DNA from: Actinomycetota bacterium | GTDB lineage: Bacteria > Actinomycetota > Acidimicrobiia > Spongiisociales > ZC4RG35 | NCBI GenBank assembly: GCA_003242515.1 | Contig: QGUS01000006.1 | Coordinates: 1 to 19,038 of the forward strand | Reading direction: 5' to 3' | DNA length: 19,038 nucleotides | In this document: piece after piece, positions 1 through 7,706 of the stretch | How the letters are laid out: each line of letters starts with the position of its first letter | Position numbering within the stretch: the stretch's first letter is position 1 | The notes under the pieces: model-generated | Databases searched by the model: none | The model's input: the letters and a program-made list of their open reading frames with translations, nothing else | Told to the model about the DNA's origin: nothing | Translations under genes and position numbers: made by a program

Positions 1-2
1 GC

Positions 3-587
3 ACCGTCCTCTCCTTCATGCCGAAGGAGAGCCAGATGCAGGCCCTGCACGTCTGGGACGTGGCCGTGGAGAAGATGGGCGGGTACATCTACTCCCGCCT
101 GGTGCTGGCGGTGATCGCCGGCGGGGTCTCCTGGGCGGCGCTCCAGTTCCTCGGGGTCCCGTTCGCCCCGGCGCTCGGCGCCTGGGTGGGCGTGCTCAGC
201 CAGTTCGTGCCGGTCGTGGGCACCTACCTGGCGATGATCCTCCCGGGCATCGTCGCCCTCACCTTCAACGACCTGCAGACGGTCCTCTGGGTGGTCGTGA
301 TCTTCGTGCTCTACCAGCAGGTGGAGAACTTCGTCGTCGGCCCGTGGATCACCAAGCGGACCATGGAGATCCACCCCGCGATCACGGTCGGCGCCATCCT
401 GGCCGGCGGCTACCTGCTCGGCGGTGTGGGCGTCCTCCTGGCCCTCCCCGTGGCCGGCATCGTCCAGGCGATCATCGGCGAGTACCGGCGCGGTCACGAG
501 GTCGTGCTCGACGACGTGGAGCTGATGGCCTCCCGGGCGGAGGGAAACGGCACCCCGGACACCACCCCGGACACCACACCGGATTGA
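3..587 (+). CDS. AI-2E/PerM-family transporter, C-terminal part (5' truncated by window)
   Basis: This is the C-terminal part of a polytopic inner-membrane protein of the AI-2E transporter family (PF01594, formerly UPF0118/PerM). The frame is open from base 3 and has no real start inside the window, so the gene begins upstream. About four hydrophobic segments are visible, with the family-like stretch FVPVVGTYLAMILPG followed by a segment ending VENFVVGPWITKR and then HPAITVGAILAGGYLLGG. The protein ends in a hydrophilic tail with the repeat PDTTPDTTPD. Members are efflux or exchange proteins of varied substrate (AI-2, Na+/H+, others), so the substrate cannot be named. The stop TGA shares bases with the TTG start of the next gene (TTGA at 584-587), which suggests translational coupling to the binding-protein pair. 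Confidence 0.85.
   Translation, partial: TVLSFMPKESQMQALHVWDVAVEKMGGYIYSRLVLAVIAGGVSWAALQFLGVPFAPALGAWVGVLSQFVPVVGTYLAMILPGIVALTFNDLQTVLWVVVIFVLYQQVENFVVGPWITKRTMEIHPAITVGAILAGGYLLGGVGVLLALPVAGIVQAIIGEYRRGHEVVLDDVELMASRAEGNGTPDTTPDTTPD
552..575 (+). repeat. Two perfect 12-bp tandem copies in the end of the AI-2E transporter gene
   Basis: The unit ACCCCGGACACC occurs twice back to back (552-563 and 564-575) and is followed by a degenerate partial copy. It encodes the Pro-Asp-Thr-Thr repeats of the hydrophilic tail. A multiple-of-three unit lets the copy number vary without a frameshift. Confidence 0.8.
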
Positions 588-2236
588 CCCGCAAGGCCGC
601 ATTCGTCCTCCTGCTCTGCGCCCTGCTGGCGGGTTGCCGGGTCGCGGCGACGACCACGACGGCGACCCCGGCCGCCACCCCGGCGCCGTCCACCACCACG
701 ACCGTCCCCGAGCCCACCCTGCGCGTCGCCCTGGTCGAGAGGCCGGCGGCGACGAACTGGTGGGCCGCCCTGGGGGAGGGGGCGTCGTGGACCGACCGGG
801 TCGTCGCCCGGGCGCACACCGCGTCGCTCTTCGCCGGCAGCTCCCTCGACCCGGTTCCCGACCTGGCCGCGCCCCCGCTCAGGGTGCCCAGGCGCGACGG
901 CGACACCTGGGTTGTGGAACAGGGGATCGTCGCGGGCCGCACCTGGAGCGACGGGACCCCCATCGCCGCGGCCGACCTCGTGTTCTACCTGGAGACCGCC
1001 CGCCGGCTGGCCCTGGACGGTGAGCACGTCGTCGCGGCCGGGGTGGAGGTGGAGGCGGTCGACGACCACACCCTCCGGTTCCGTTTCGAGACCGAGCCCT
1101 GGCCCGGCCTGTGGCCCGGCGCGGTGGGGTTCGCCCCGTTCGCACCGGCGCACCACTGGGAGGACTCGGTCCGGGAAGTGGCGGACCGCTTCGACCTCTA
1201 CTCCCTGGAGGCCCCCGAGCCGCCCCGGGCGGCACCCGGGACGATCGACTGGGTGGTGGCCGGCTCCCGCGAGGACGCCTACCGGGCGCTGGAGCGGGGA
1301 GAGGTCGACCTGGTGGCCGACCCCGACGGGGTCTCCGGGCTCCCCGGCGACGTCGTGGAGGGCCTGGAGGCGTCCCCGCTCGTGGCGACCACGGTGAGCC
1401 CGCGTTCATCGGTCCGGGCCCTGGCGATGAACCAGAGGCATGCCCCGTTCGACGACCCGGCCTTCCGGTTCGCCATCGCCGCGGTGATCGATCGCCGCGA
1501 GCTGGCGGCGGAGCTGGGAGCCCTCCCGGCGTACTCCTGGCTGCGTCCCGACGAGACGGTGCCTTCGGGCCCCGGGACCTTCGACGGCGACTGGCTAGAC
1601 CTGGGCGCCCGGGTGGAGGCCTCGGTCGCCGCTCTGACGGAGGCCGGGTTCCGGTGGGAGGTCCCACCCGGAGGCGGCACGGCGGGATGGGGTCTCCGGT
1701 TCCCGGGCGGCTCCCCGGTCGGCCCGATGGAGATGCTGGTCCCGGCCGGCGACCCGCTGCGTGTCCGGGCGGGCGAGTGGATCGCCGGGCGGCTGGCCCT
1801 GCTCGGGATCGAGGTGACGGTGGTGGCAGAGCCCGACCTCCCCGCTCGGATCCTCCCTCCGATCGACGCCGCGAGCGCCGGGTCCTGGGCGCTCGCCCTG
1901 GTCGGCTGGCGCGACACTGGGCCGTCCGACCCTGCCGCCCGGATGATCCACCTCTTCCACTCTTCGGAGGACGCAGCGCTCTGGGGCGGGACCAACGTCA
2001 CCGGCTTCGCCTCGGACGGGTTCGACGACCTCGCCGACCGCTATCGGGTGACCCCGGACCCTGTCGCTGTCGCCGAGGCCGCCGCGGCCATGGAGGCGCT
2101 CCTGCTGAGGGAGGTGCCCCAGCTGCTCCTGTACCGGGAGACCGTGATCGAGGTGCACTCGTCGGCCCTGCCGTTCGCCCCCGTGGCGGGCGGGATCGCT
2201 TCCGATCCGCGGACGTGGCCACGCCAGATGCCGTGA
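584..2236 (+). CDS. Family-5 extracellular solute-binding lipoprotein (SBP_bac_5)
   Basis: This is probably the membrane-anchored substrate-binding component of a peptide/opine/nickel-type ABC transporter. The TTG at 584 is chosen because it overlaps the upstream stop and gives a clean lipoprotein signal: basic LTRKA, a hydrophobic stretch and lipobox LLAGC with Cys18. A Thr/Ala/Pro linker follows to about residue 45. The mature fold starts with a first strand (LRVAL) and reaches the family signature TWSDGTPIAAADLVF at about residues 120-134. The middle has the usual MNQRHAPFDDPAFRFAIA helix and the C-terminus has PQLLLYRE. At about 550 residues it has normal family length and normal domain order, unlike the next gene. 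No permease or ATPase gene is adjacent, so it may serve a transporter elsewhere or act alone. The ligand is unknown. Confidence 0.85.
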   Translation: MTRKAAFVLLLCALLAGCRVAATTTTATPAATPAPSTTTTVPEPTLRVALVERPAATNWWAALGEGASWTDRVVARAHTASLFAGSSLDPVPDLAAPPLRVPRRDGDTWVVEQGIVAGRTWSDGTPIAAADLVFYLETARRLALDGEHVVAAGVEVEAVDDHTLRFRFETEPWPGLWPGAVGFAPFAPAHHWEDSVREVADRFDLYSLEAPEPPRAAPGTIDWVVAGSREDAYRALERGEVDLVADPDGVSGLPGDVVEGLEASPLVATTVSPRSSVRALAMNQRHAPFDDPAFRFAIAAVIDRRELAAELGALPAYSWLRPDETVPSGPGTFDGDWLDLGARVEASVAALTEAGFRWEVPPGGGTAGWGLRFPGGSPVGPMEMLVPAGDPLRVRAGEWIAGRLALLGIEVTVVAEPDLPARILPPIDAASAGSWALALVGWRDTGPSDPAARMIHLFHSSEDAALWGGTNVTGFASDGFDDLADRYRVTPDPVAVAEAAAAMEALLLREVPQLLLYRETVIEVHSSALPFAPVAGGIASDPRTWPRQMP

Positions 2237-3750
2237 TCACCCTGCCTACCGTAGGCCGCGTGACCGCCAGGATCCTCGCCGCCGTCCTGCTCCTCGCCGC
2301 GTGCACCACGGCTTCGACCCCGACGACCGCGACGACCACTCCCTCGACGACCGCGGCGCCCGCTCCCACCAGCACCGATGCCCCCTGCTCCGGGGAACGG
2401 TGCATCCTGCTCCGTATCGACCCCGACGCCTCGTGGGACGACGGGGTCCCGGTGACGGCGGCCGACTTCGTCCACACCTTCGAGTCCGCAGGCGAGGGGC
2501 CGGCCTTCGACCCGCTGTATGCCGACGTCGTCTCGGTGGAGGCCGTGGGGGAGAAGGAGGTGCTGATCGTCCTCGACCGGATCGGCGCCCCGTTCCAGCG
2601 CCTCTTCGAGGTCGTCCTGCCCGCGCACGACCCGGACGCGACCTCGGGTGACCTCGCTCCCGACGGTGACGGGGTGTGGTCCGGCGACGGCGTGACCGTC
2701 ACCGCCGTGCCGGCCGACGGTGTCAGGGGGGTGATCCAGGCGTTGCGGCGCGGGGAGGCCGACATGGCGTGGCTGCCCGGGGCTCCCGACTGGGCGGTCG
2801 CCGAGCTCCGGGACCTGGGTGGCTTCTCGACGGTGGTGACGCCGGGCCCCGACTGGGAGATGATCACCTTCAACCTGGCCAACCCGCTCCTCGCCGACGC
2901 CGGGATCAGGGCCTGGGTCGTCTCGTCCCTGGACCGCCAGGCACTGGCGGACCTCACGGTCGGGACGGTGGACCCGGAGGCGCGACCGCTTCTCTCCGCG
3001 GTGGGCAGGCTCGTGTTCGCCGCGGGGTCCGGCCGGCCCGAGCCGGTCGCGGTGCTCCCGGACCGGTGCCGGCCCGGCACCGACGGTGTGCTGGTCTGTG
3101 ACGGGACACCCCTGGTCCTCCGTTGGGCCACCACCGCGGGCGACCCGTGGCGGGTGGCGATGCTGGAGCGGGCGACCGCCGACCTGGGCGAGGCGGGCAT
3201 CCGGGTGGTGCCCGACCTGAGGCTCCCTGCCGACCTCTTCAACTCCGGGTTCCTGGGGGGTGACGGGTGGGACGTCGTCGCGTTCTCCTGGGAGGCGCCT
3301 GCCGACCCGACCTCCATCCTCGACCTCTACCGGTGTGGCGGGGAACTGAACATCGGCCGGCTCTGCTCCCCCGACCTCGACGGGAAGATCGAGGCCGCCC
3401 TCCGGACCGTCGACGACGACGAGCGCCGTGCCCTCATCGAGGAGATCGATCAGGAGGTGCTGGGCCACCTCGTGGTGATCCCTCTCTTCCGCCGGCCGGT
3501 GGTCTGGGCGTTCCAGGGCCCGGTAGCCGATCAGGGGCCACACGACGGGCCGTTCGAGGTGGCGGCCGCCCTCGGCGGCGAGGTCCGCATCGCCGTGACC
3601 TCCATGCCGGAGGACCCGGCCACGCTGCGGGCGCTCGACCCGCTGACGGCGTCGCTTCGCCGCAGCCTCTACCGGGGAGCGTTCCGGCCCACCGGTGACG
3701 GCGGATACGCTCCGGACCTGATCGTGGACTTCGAGATCGTCGGAGGGTGA
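2233..3750 (+). CDS. Second family-5 solute-binding lipoprotein, apparently circularly permuted
   Basis: A lipoprotein signal (LLLAAC, Cys24 from GTG 2233 or Cys15 from GTG 2260) is followed by a Thr/Pro/Ala linker. The GTG at 2233 is preferred because it forms a GTGA overlap with the upstream stop; no good Shine-Dalgarno favours either start. After the linker the protein enters the family-5 fold late, at LLRIDPDASWDDGVPVTAAD (about residues 58-77), which corresponds to SDGTPxTAADV. The usual preceding 60-80 residues are missing. The body then runs in normal order to the expected C-terminal strand VVIPLFRRPVVWAF. After that, residues 448-505 look like the missing N-terminus: GGEVRIAV, then LDPLTASLRRSLYRGAF, then DGGYAPDLIVDFEIVGG. 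Three cysteine pairs may form disulfides. Function is ligand binding at the cell surface; the ligand is unknown. The alternative is a fusion to a remnant of a third binding protein. Confidence 0.8.
   Translation: MITLPTVGRVTARILAAVLLLAACTTASTPTTATTTPSTTAAPAPTSTDAPCSGERCILLRIDPDASWDDGVPVTAADFVHTFESAGEGPAFDPLYADVVSVEAVGEKEVLIVLDRIGAPFQRLFEVVLPAHDPDATSGDLAPDGDGVWSGDGVTVTAVPADGVRGVIQALRRGEADMAWLPGAPDWAVAELRDLGGFSTVVTPGPDWEMITFNLANPLLADAGIRAWVVSSLDRQALADLTVGTVDPEARPLLSAVGRLVFAAGSGRPEPVAVLPDRCRPGTDGVLVCDGTPLVLRWATTAGDPWRVAMLERATADLGEAGIRVVPDLRLPADLFNSGFLGGDGWDVVAFSWEAPADPTSILDLYRCGGELNIGRLCSPDLDGKIEAALRTVDDDERRALIEEIDQEVLGHLVVIPLFRRPVVWAFQGPVADQGPHDGPFEVAAALGGEVRIAVTSMPEDPATLRALDPLTASLRRSLYRGAFRPTGDGGYAPDLIVDFEIVGG
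3742..3746 (+). promoter_or_regulatory. Shine-Dalgarno site that fixes the racemase start
   Basis: GGAGG lies 6 nt before ATG 3753 but directly abuts the alternative in-frame GTG at 3747. The spacing therefore supports ATG 3753 even though GTG 3747 would overlap the previous stop. Confidence 0.6.
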
Positions 3751-3752
3751 GG

Positions 3753-4880
3753 ATGGGTCCGCTGGAGGGCGTGACGGTCGTCGAGCTCGCAGGGATCGGC
3801 CCTGCCCCCTTCTGCGGGATGGTCCTCGCCGACCTCGGCGCCCGCGTCGTCCGCGTCGACCGCCCCGGGACCGGTGGTCCCGGCGCCTACACCGATCTCC
3901 TCAACCGTGGGAAGCTCTCGATCGCCGTCGACCTCAAGCACCCCGACGGCGTCGGGGTGGTGCTGGACCTCGTGGAGCGGGCCGACGCCCTCCTCGAGGG
4001 GTTCCGGCCCGGAGTCACCGAGCGCCTCGGTCTCGGCCCCGACGTCTGCCTGGAGCGCAACCCACGCCTTGTCTACGGTCGCATGACCGGGTGGGGCCAG
4101 GACGGCCCCCTCGCCGAGCGGGCCGGCCACGACATCGACTACATCGCCCTGTCCGGCGTGCTCGGGTCGATCGGCACCGCAGCCGATCCGGTACCTCCTC
4201 TCAACCTCGTAGGCGACTTCGGCGGGGGAGGGATGCTCCTCGCCGTGGGCGTCCTCGCCGGGATCCTCTCCGCCCGCGCCACCGGGAAGGGCCAGGTCGT
4301 CGACGCGGCCATGGTCGACGGGTCGGCCCTGCTCATGGCCTTCCAGCATGGTCTGCGGGCGGCAGGATTCTGGAGCCCGAAGCGGGAGGACAACATGCTC
4401 GACGGGGCCGCCCCCTGGTACACGACCTACCGCACCGCCGACGGTGGGCACATGGCGGTGGGCGCCATCGAGCCGCAGTTCTACGCCGAGCTGCTCCGGG
4501 TCCTCGGGCTGGAGGGGGAGGACCTGCCGCATCAGCACGACCGCTCCGGGTGGCCGGCGCTCCGTGCCCGGTTCGCCGAGGTGTTCGCCTCCCGCACCAG
4601 GGCCGAGTGGGAGGAGGCCTTCTCCGGCTCCGATGCCTGCGTCGCCCCCGTCCTCGACATGGCCGAGGCACCCTCGCACCCCCACAACGCCGCCCGGGGG
4701 ACCTTCGTCGAGGTGGAGGGCGTGGTCCAGCCGGCGCCCGCCCCGAGGTTCTCCGGGACACCGGTCGGCGCGCCTGCGCCGCCCTCGGCACCCGGGAGGG
4801 ACACCGACCTGATCCTCGCCCTGCTCGGCCGGACCGAGCAGGACATCGGTAAGCTCCGTAGCAGCGGCGCTGTCGCCTGA
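3753..4880 (+). CDS. mcr: Alpha-methylacyl-CoA racemase (CoA-transferase family III fold)
   Basis: It interconverts (2R)- and (2S)-methylacyl-CoA esters, which lets branched-chain or sterol-side-chain acyl groups enter beta-oxidation in the cytoplasm. The sequence opens with the family signature GVTVVELAGIGPAPFCGMVL and continues with LGARVVRVDRP. By alignment to the M. tuberculosis MCR active site (His126, Asp156, Glu241), the catalytic residues are all present here: His126 in AGHDIDY, Asp155 in NLVGDFGGGG and Glu240 in GAIEPQFY. The CoA-binding segments NRGKLSIAVDLK and FRPGVTERLGLGP are also seen. At 375 residues it is close to the usual family length. It sits 2 nt after the permuted binding protein and 16 nt before the acyl-CoA ligase, consistent with one operon for branched acyl-CoA catabolism. 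Another family III CoA transferase is less likely because the racemase triad is intact. Confidence 0.92.
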   Translation: MGPLEGVTVVELAGIGPAPFCGMVLADLGARVVRVDRPGTGGPGAYTDLLNRGKLSIAVDLKHPDGVGVVLDLVERADALLEGFRPGVTERLGLGPDVCLERNPRLVYGRMTGWGQDGPLAERAGHDIDYIALSGVLGSIGTAADPVPPLNLVGDFGGGGMLLAVGVLAGILSARATGKGQVVDAAMVDGSALLMAFQHGLRAAGFWSPKREDNMLDGAAPWYTTYRTADGGHMAVGAIEPQFYAELLRVLGLEGEDLPHQHDRSGWPALRARFAEVFASRTRAEWEEAFSGSDACVAPVLDMAEAPSHPHNAARGTFVEVEGVVQPAPAPRFSGTPVGAPAPPSAPGRDTDLILALLGRTEQDIGKLRSSGAVA

Positions 4881-4896
4881 TCTACTTGGAGGTTCA

Positions 4897-6738
4897 GTGA
4901 CTGACCAGGCAGTCCTCAAGGAGAGGGCCGAGATCGATGCCCTCGTCGAAGGCAAGACCATCGTCGACCTTCTCGACCGGAACGCTGAGCAGTACGGCGG
5001 CCAGCCCGCCATCCACTGGAAGGACGGCGATGGCTGGGCCAGTCTCACCTGGGCCGAGTACCGGGAGCAGATCCACCAGGTCGCTGCCGGCCTGCAGACC
5101 CTGGGGGTGGGTGACGGCGAGTTCGTCGCCATCCAGGCCTCCAACCGCCCCGAGCACGTGATCGCCGACTTCGGCGTCGTCCACGCCGGGGCCACCCCGG
5201 TCACCATCTACTCGACGCTGGTCTCCTCGCAGGTCCAGTACATCGCGGACAACTGCAAGGTCACCGTCGCCATCCTCGAGGACCTCGAGTTCATGAAGCG
5301 GTGGGAGGAGATCCGGTCCGACCTCCCGAACCTCCGTTACGTCGTCCTCATGGAGGGCGCCGAGAACTACGACACCCTCGACTGGGTGCTCAGCTGGGAC
5401 GACCTGATGCTCCGCGGCGCCAGCCGCCTCGCCAGCGACCCGAAGACGGTGGAGCGTTCTGCCCGGGCGGTGACCCCCGGGAACCTGGCCACGCTGATCT
5501 ACACCTCCGGGACCACCGGCACGCCGAAGGGCGTGATGATCACGCAGCGCAACGTGATGTGGACCCTGGAGTCCATGGTGCGGGCGGCCGACCTCAAGCC
5601 CGGCTTCCGCATGGTGTCGTACCTGCCGCTGGCCCACATCGCCGAGCGGATCGCCACCCACTACCTGGGCACCTACCTGGCCGGCCAGGTCTGGTACTGC
5701 CCGAACCTGTCCAACGTCCTCGAGTACATCCAGGCGGCCCGGCCCAACCTGTTCGTGGGCGTGCCCCGGGTGTACGAGAAGTTCGCCGCCCGTCTCCACG
5801 CCCGGTTCGAGGAGATGACCGGCGTCAAGAAGAAGCTCCTCGACAGGGCGCTGGAGCTGAACGAGAAGCGGGTCCTCGCCGAGGAGCGGGGCAAGAAGGG
5901 ACCGGCGATGGCCGGTCTGCTCGACAAGATCGTCCTGTCCAAGGTGCGCGACCAGCTCGGCATGGACCAGCTGGAGATCGCCATCACCTCGGCTGCTCCG
6001 ATCAGCCCCGACCTGGTCAAGTTCTTCCTCACCCTCGGCGTCCCGCTCTTCGAGATCTACGGGATGTCCGAGAACACCGGCCCGGCGACGGCGTGCCTGC
6101 CGGGCGCCTTCCGGATCGGGTCGGTGGGCAAGCCGCTCCCCGGCGTCGAGGCGAAGATCGGGGAGGACGGCGAGCTCGCCATCAAGGGCGGGATCGTGGC
6201 CGCCGGGTACTACAAGCTGCCCGAGCAGACCGCCGAGACCTTCGGCGAGGACGGGTGGCTCTACACCGGCGACCTGGCCCGGATCGACGAGGACGGATTC
6301 ATCTGGATCGTCGGCCGGAAGAAGGACATCATCATCACGGCGGCCGGCAAGAACGTCGCACCCGCCCACATGGAGACCATGCTGGGCAACCACCCGCTGA
6401 TCTCCAAGGCCGCGATGGTCGGTGACGGGAAGAAGTTCCTCACCATGATCATTGCCCTGGACGCCGAGGAGGCCCCGGCGTGGGCGGCGGCGCACGGCAT
6501 CGAGTACACCGACCTGGCCTCGTTCTCCCGGCATCCGAAGGTGCACGAGGAGATCGCGGCCGCCATCGAGGCGGCGAACGCCACGGTGTCCCGCGTCGAG
6601 CAGATCAAGAAGTGGTACATCGTGCCGGACGAGTGGGGCCCCGACACCGGTGAGCTGACCCCGTCCCTCAAGCTGCGCCGCAACGTGGTGCTGGAGAAGT
6701 ACGCCAACGAGATCGATGCCATGTACACGGGCGTCTGA
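4897..6738 (+). CDS. fadD: Long-chain fatty-acid--CoA ligase (FadD15-like, AMP-forming)
   Basis: It activates fatty acids to acyl-CoA through an acyl-adenylate, using ATP and CoA. The ANL-superfamily motifs are complete: P-loop LIYTSGTTGTPKG at about residues 200-212, YGMSENTG at 388-395, the YTGDLARID motif with Asp459 binding ribose, the hinge GRKKDIIITAAGKNVAP, and the C-terminal TPSLKLRR with the adenylation lysine Lys592. Its 613 residues match the long-chain class that includes mycobacterial FadD15 and eukaryotic ACSL-type enzymes. The start is GTG 4897 with GGAGG at 4888-4892. The position between the racemase and the SDR suggests a branched or cyclic carboxylic acid as substrate, but chain-length specificity cannot be read from sequence. 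Confidence 0.93.
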   Translation: MTDQAVLKERAEIDALVEGKTIVDLLDRNAEQYGGQPAIHWKDGDGWASLTWAEYREQIHQVAAGLQTLGVGDGEFVAIQASNRPEHVIADFGVVHAGATPVTIYSTLVSSQVQYIADNCKVTVAILEDLEFMKRWEEIRSDLPNLRYVVLMEGAENYDTLDWVLSWDDLMLRGASRLASDPKTVERSARAVTPGNLATLIYTSGTTGTPKGVMITQRNVMWTLESMVRAADLKPGFRMVSYLPLAHIAERIATHYLGTYLAGQVWYCPNLSNVLEYIQAARPNLFVGVPRVYEKFAARLHARFEEMTGVKKKLLDRALELNEKRVLAEERGKKGPAMAGLLDKIVLSKVRDQLGMDQLEIAITSAAPISPDLVKFFLTLGVPLFEIYGMSENTGPATACLPGAFRIGSVGKPLPGVEAKIGEDGELAIKGGIVAAGYYKLPEQTAETFGEDGWLYTGDLARIDEDGFIWIVGRKKDIIITAAGKNVAPAHMETMLGNHPLISKAAMVGDGKKFLTMIIALDAEEAPAWAAAHGIEYTDLASFSRHPKVHEEIAAAIEAANATVSRVEQIKKWYIVPDEWGPDTGELTPSLKLRRNVVLEKYANEIDAMYTGV

Positions 6739-6760
6739 TCCGACATCCTGGAGGTAGGGA

Positions 6761-7669
6761 ATGAGTGACACGATCACCTTCGATGGCCGCGTGGCCATCG
6801 TGACGGGTGCCGGCGGCGGCCTGGGGCGGACCTACGCCCTGGAGTTGGCCCGGCGCGGCGCCCGCGTGGTGGTCAACGACCTGGGAGGCGCCGTCGACGG
6901 GACCGGCTCGGACCAGACCGCGGCCGCCAAGGTGGTGGCCGAGATCGAGGCGCTGGGCGGCGAGGCGATCCCCAACTACGACTCCGTGGCCACCGAGGAT
7001 GGGGGCAAGGCGATCGTGCAGGCCGCCGTCGACGCATTCGGGAAGGTCGACATCGTCATCAACAACGCCGGGATCCTCCGGGACAAGTCCTTCTCCAAGA
7101 TGACCATGGAGGAGGTGAACGCCGTCATCGACGTCCACCTCAGGGGCGCGTTCCACGTCTCGCTCCCGGCGTTCCAGGTGATGCGAGAGAACGGCTACGG
7201 CCGGTTCGTCTTCACCAGCTCGGCCTCGGGCCTGTTCGGCAACTTCGGGCAGACCAACTACGGCGCCGCCAAGGCCGGCCTGGTCGGCCTGAGCAACGTG
7301 CTCGCCATCGAGGGCGCCAAGTACGGGATCCTCTCCAACGCGGTGGCCCCGATCGCCCGGACCCGCATGACCGAGGACCTGCTCGGCCCGCTCGCCGAGT
7401 ACGTGGCCCCGGAGCTGGTGACGCCGCTGGTGGTCTATCTCTGCTCGGAGGCCAACCAGTACACCCACCAGATCTTCACGGCCGGTGGCGGCCGCTACGG
7501 CCGGGTGTTCATTGCCACCAACCCCGGCTGGTTCGCCGGCAAGGGCGTGGTCCCGACCGTCGAGGACATCGCGGCCAACATGGACACCATCCGGGACATC
7601 GGCGAGTACGTGATCCCGGAGTCCAACACCGACGAGATCATGCTCCTCGGCCAGAAGCTGGCCGAATAG
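6761..7669 (+). CDS. SDR-family 3-hydroxyacyl-CoA dehydrogenase, MFE-2 dehydrogenase-domain-like
   Basis: This is a classical-type short-chain dehydrogenase with the extended length of the peroxisomal multifunctional enzyme 2 (HSD17B4/Fox2) dehydrogenase domain. The Rossmann motif TGAGGGLG is at residues 15-22, NNAG at 101-104, and the catalytic Ser154, Tyr167 and Lys171 lie in SSASGLFGNFGQTNYGAAK. MFE-2-type features include VVVNDLGGAVDGTG and a C-terminal part with LCSEANQYTHQIFTAGGGRYGRV. The likely reaction is NAD-dependent oxidation of (3R)-hydroxyacyl-CoA. The hydratase and SCP2-like domains of full MFE-2 are absent, so a separate hydratase would be needed. ATG 6761 is preceded by GGAGG at 6750-6754. 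It is the last gene of the plus-strand run and converges on the L,D-transpeptidase gene. Confidence 0.9.
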   Translation: MSDTITFDGRVAIVTGAGGGLGRTYALELARRGARVVVNDLGGAVDGTGSDQTAAAKVVAEIEALGGEAIPNYDSVATEDGGKAIVQAAVDAFGKVDIVINNAGILRDKSFSKMTMEEVNAVIDVHLRGAFHVSLPAFQVMRENGYGRFVFTSSASGLFGNFGQTNYGAAKAGLVGLSNVLAIEGAKYGILSNAVAPIARTRMTEDLLGPLAEYVAPELVTPLVVYLCSEANQYTHQIFTAGGGRYGRVFIATNPGWFAGKGVVPTVEDIAANMDTIRDIGEYVIPESNTDEIMLLGQKLAE

Positions 7670-7677
7670 CGCGTGCC

Positions 7678-7706
7678 ACGGGCCTGGGCCTGCGGCTCAG
7701 GCCCGT
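7678..7706. terminator. 13-bp hairpin between convergent SDR and L,D-transpeptidase genes
   Basis: Bases 7678-7690 pair with 7694-7706 around a 3-nt loop (TGC), with twelve Watson-Crick pairs and one G-T wobble. The stem covers the stop codon and last codons of the minus-strand transpeptidase and lies 8 nt after the SDR stop. No T-tract follows on either side, so efficient intrinsic termination is uncertain. Its placement suits a bidirectional terminator or transcript-end stabiliser. Confidence 0.6.

Noticed and set aside
344..583. In-frame upstream extension of the first binding-protein gene
   Set aside because: It lies inside the AI-2E transporter gene, encodes a His/Arg/Gly-rich shadow peptide and would bury the lipoprotein signal that starts at TTG 584.
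1111..2232. Long in-frame extension upstream of the permuted binding protein
   Set aside because: It overlaps the first binding-protein gene in another frame with Arg/Gly/Pro-rich shadow sequence. The lipobox near 2300 marks the real N-terminus. It also does not contain the missing family-5 N-terminal strands.
2041..3543. 500-codon open frame antisense to the second binding protein
   Set aside because: It has shadow composition and no motifs. The plus strand has a clear lipoprotein and family signatures.
4894..6798. 634-codon open frame antisense to the acyl-CoA ligase gene
   Set aside because: It is a GC-bias shadow of a well-supported gene, with low-complexity Val/Gly/Asp/Leu composition and no recognisable domain.
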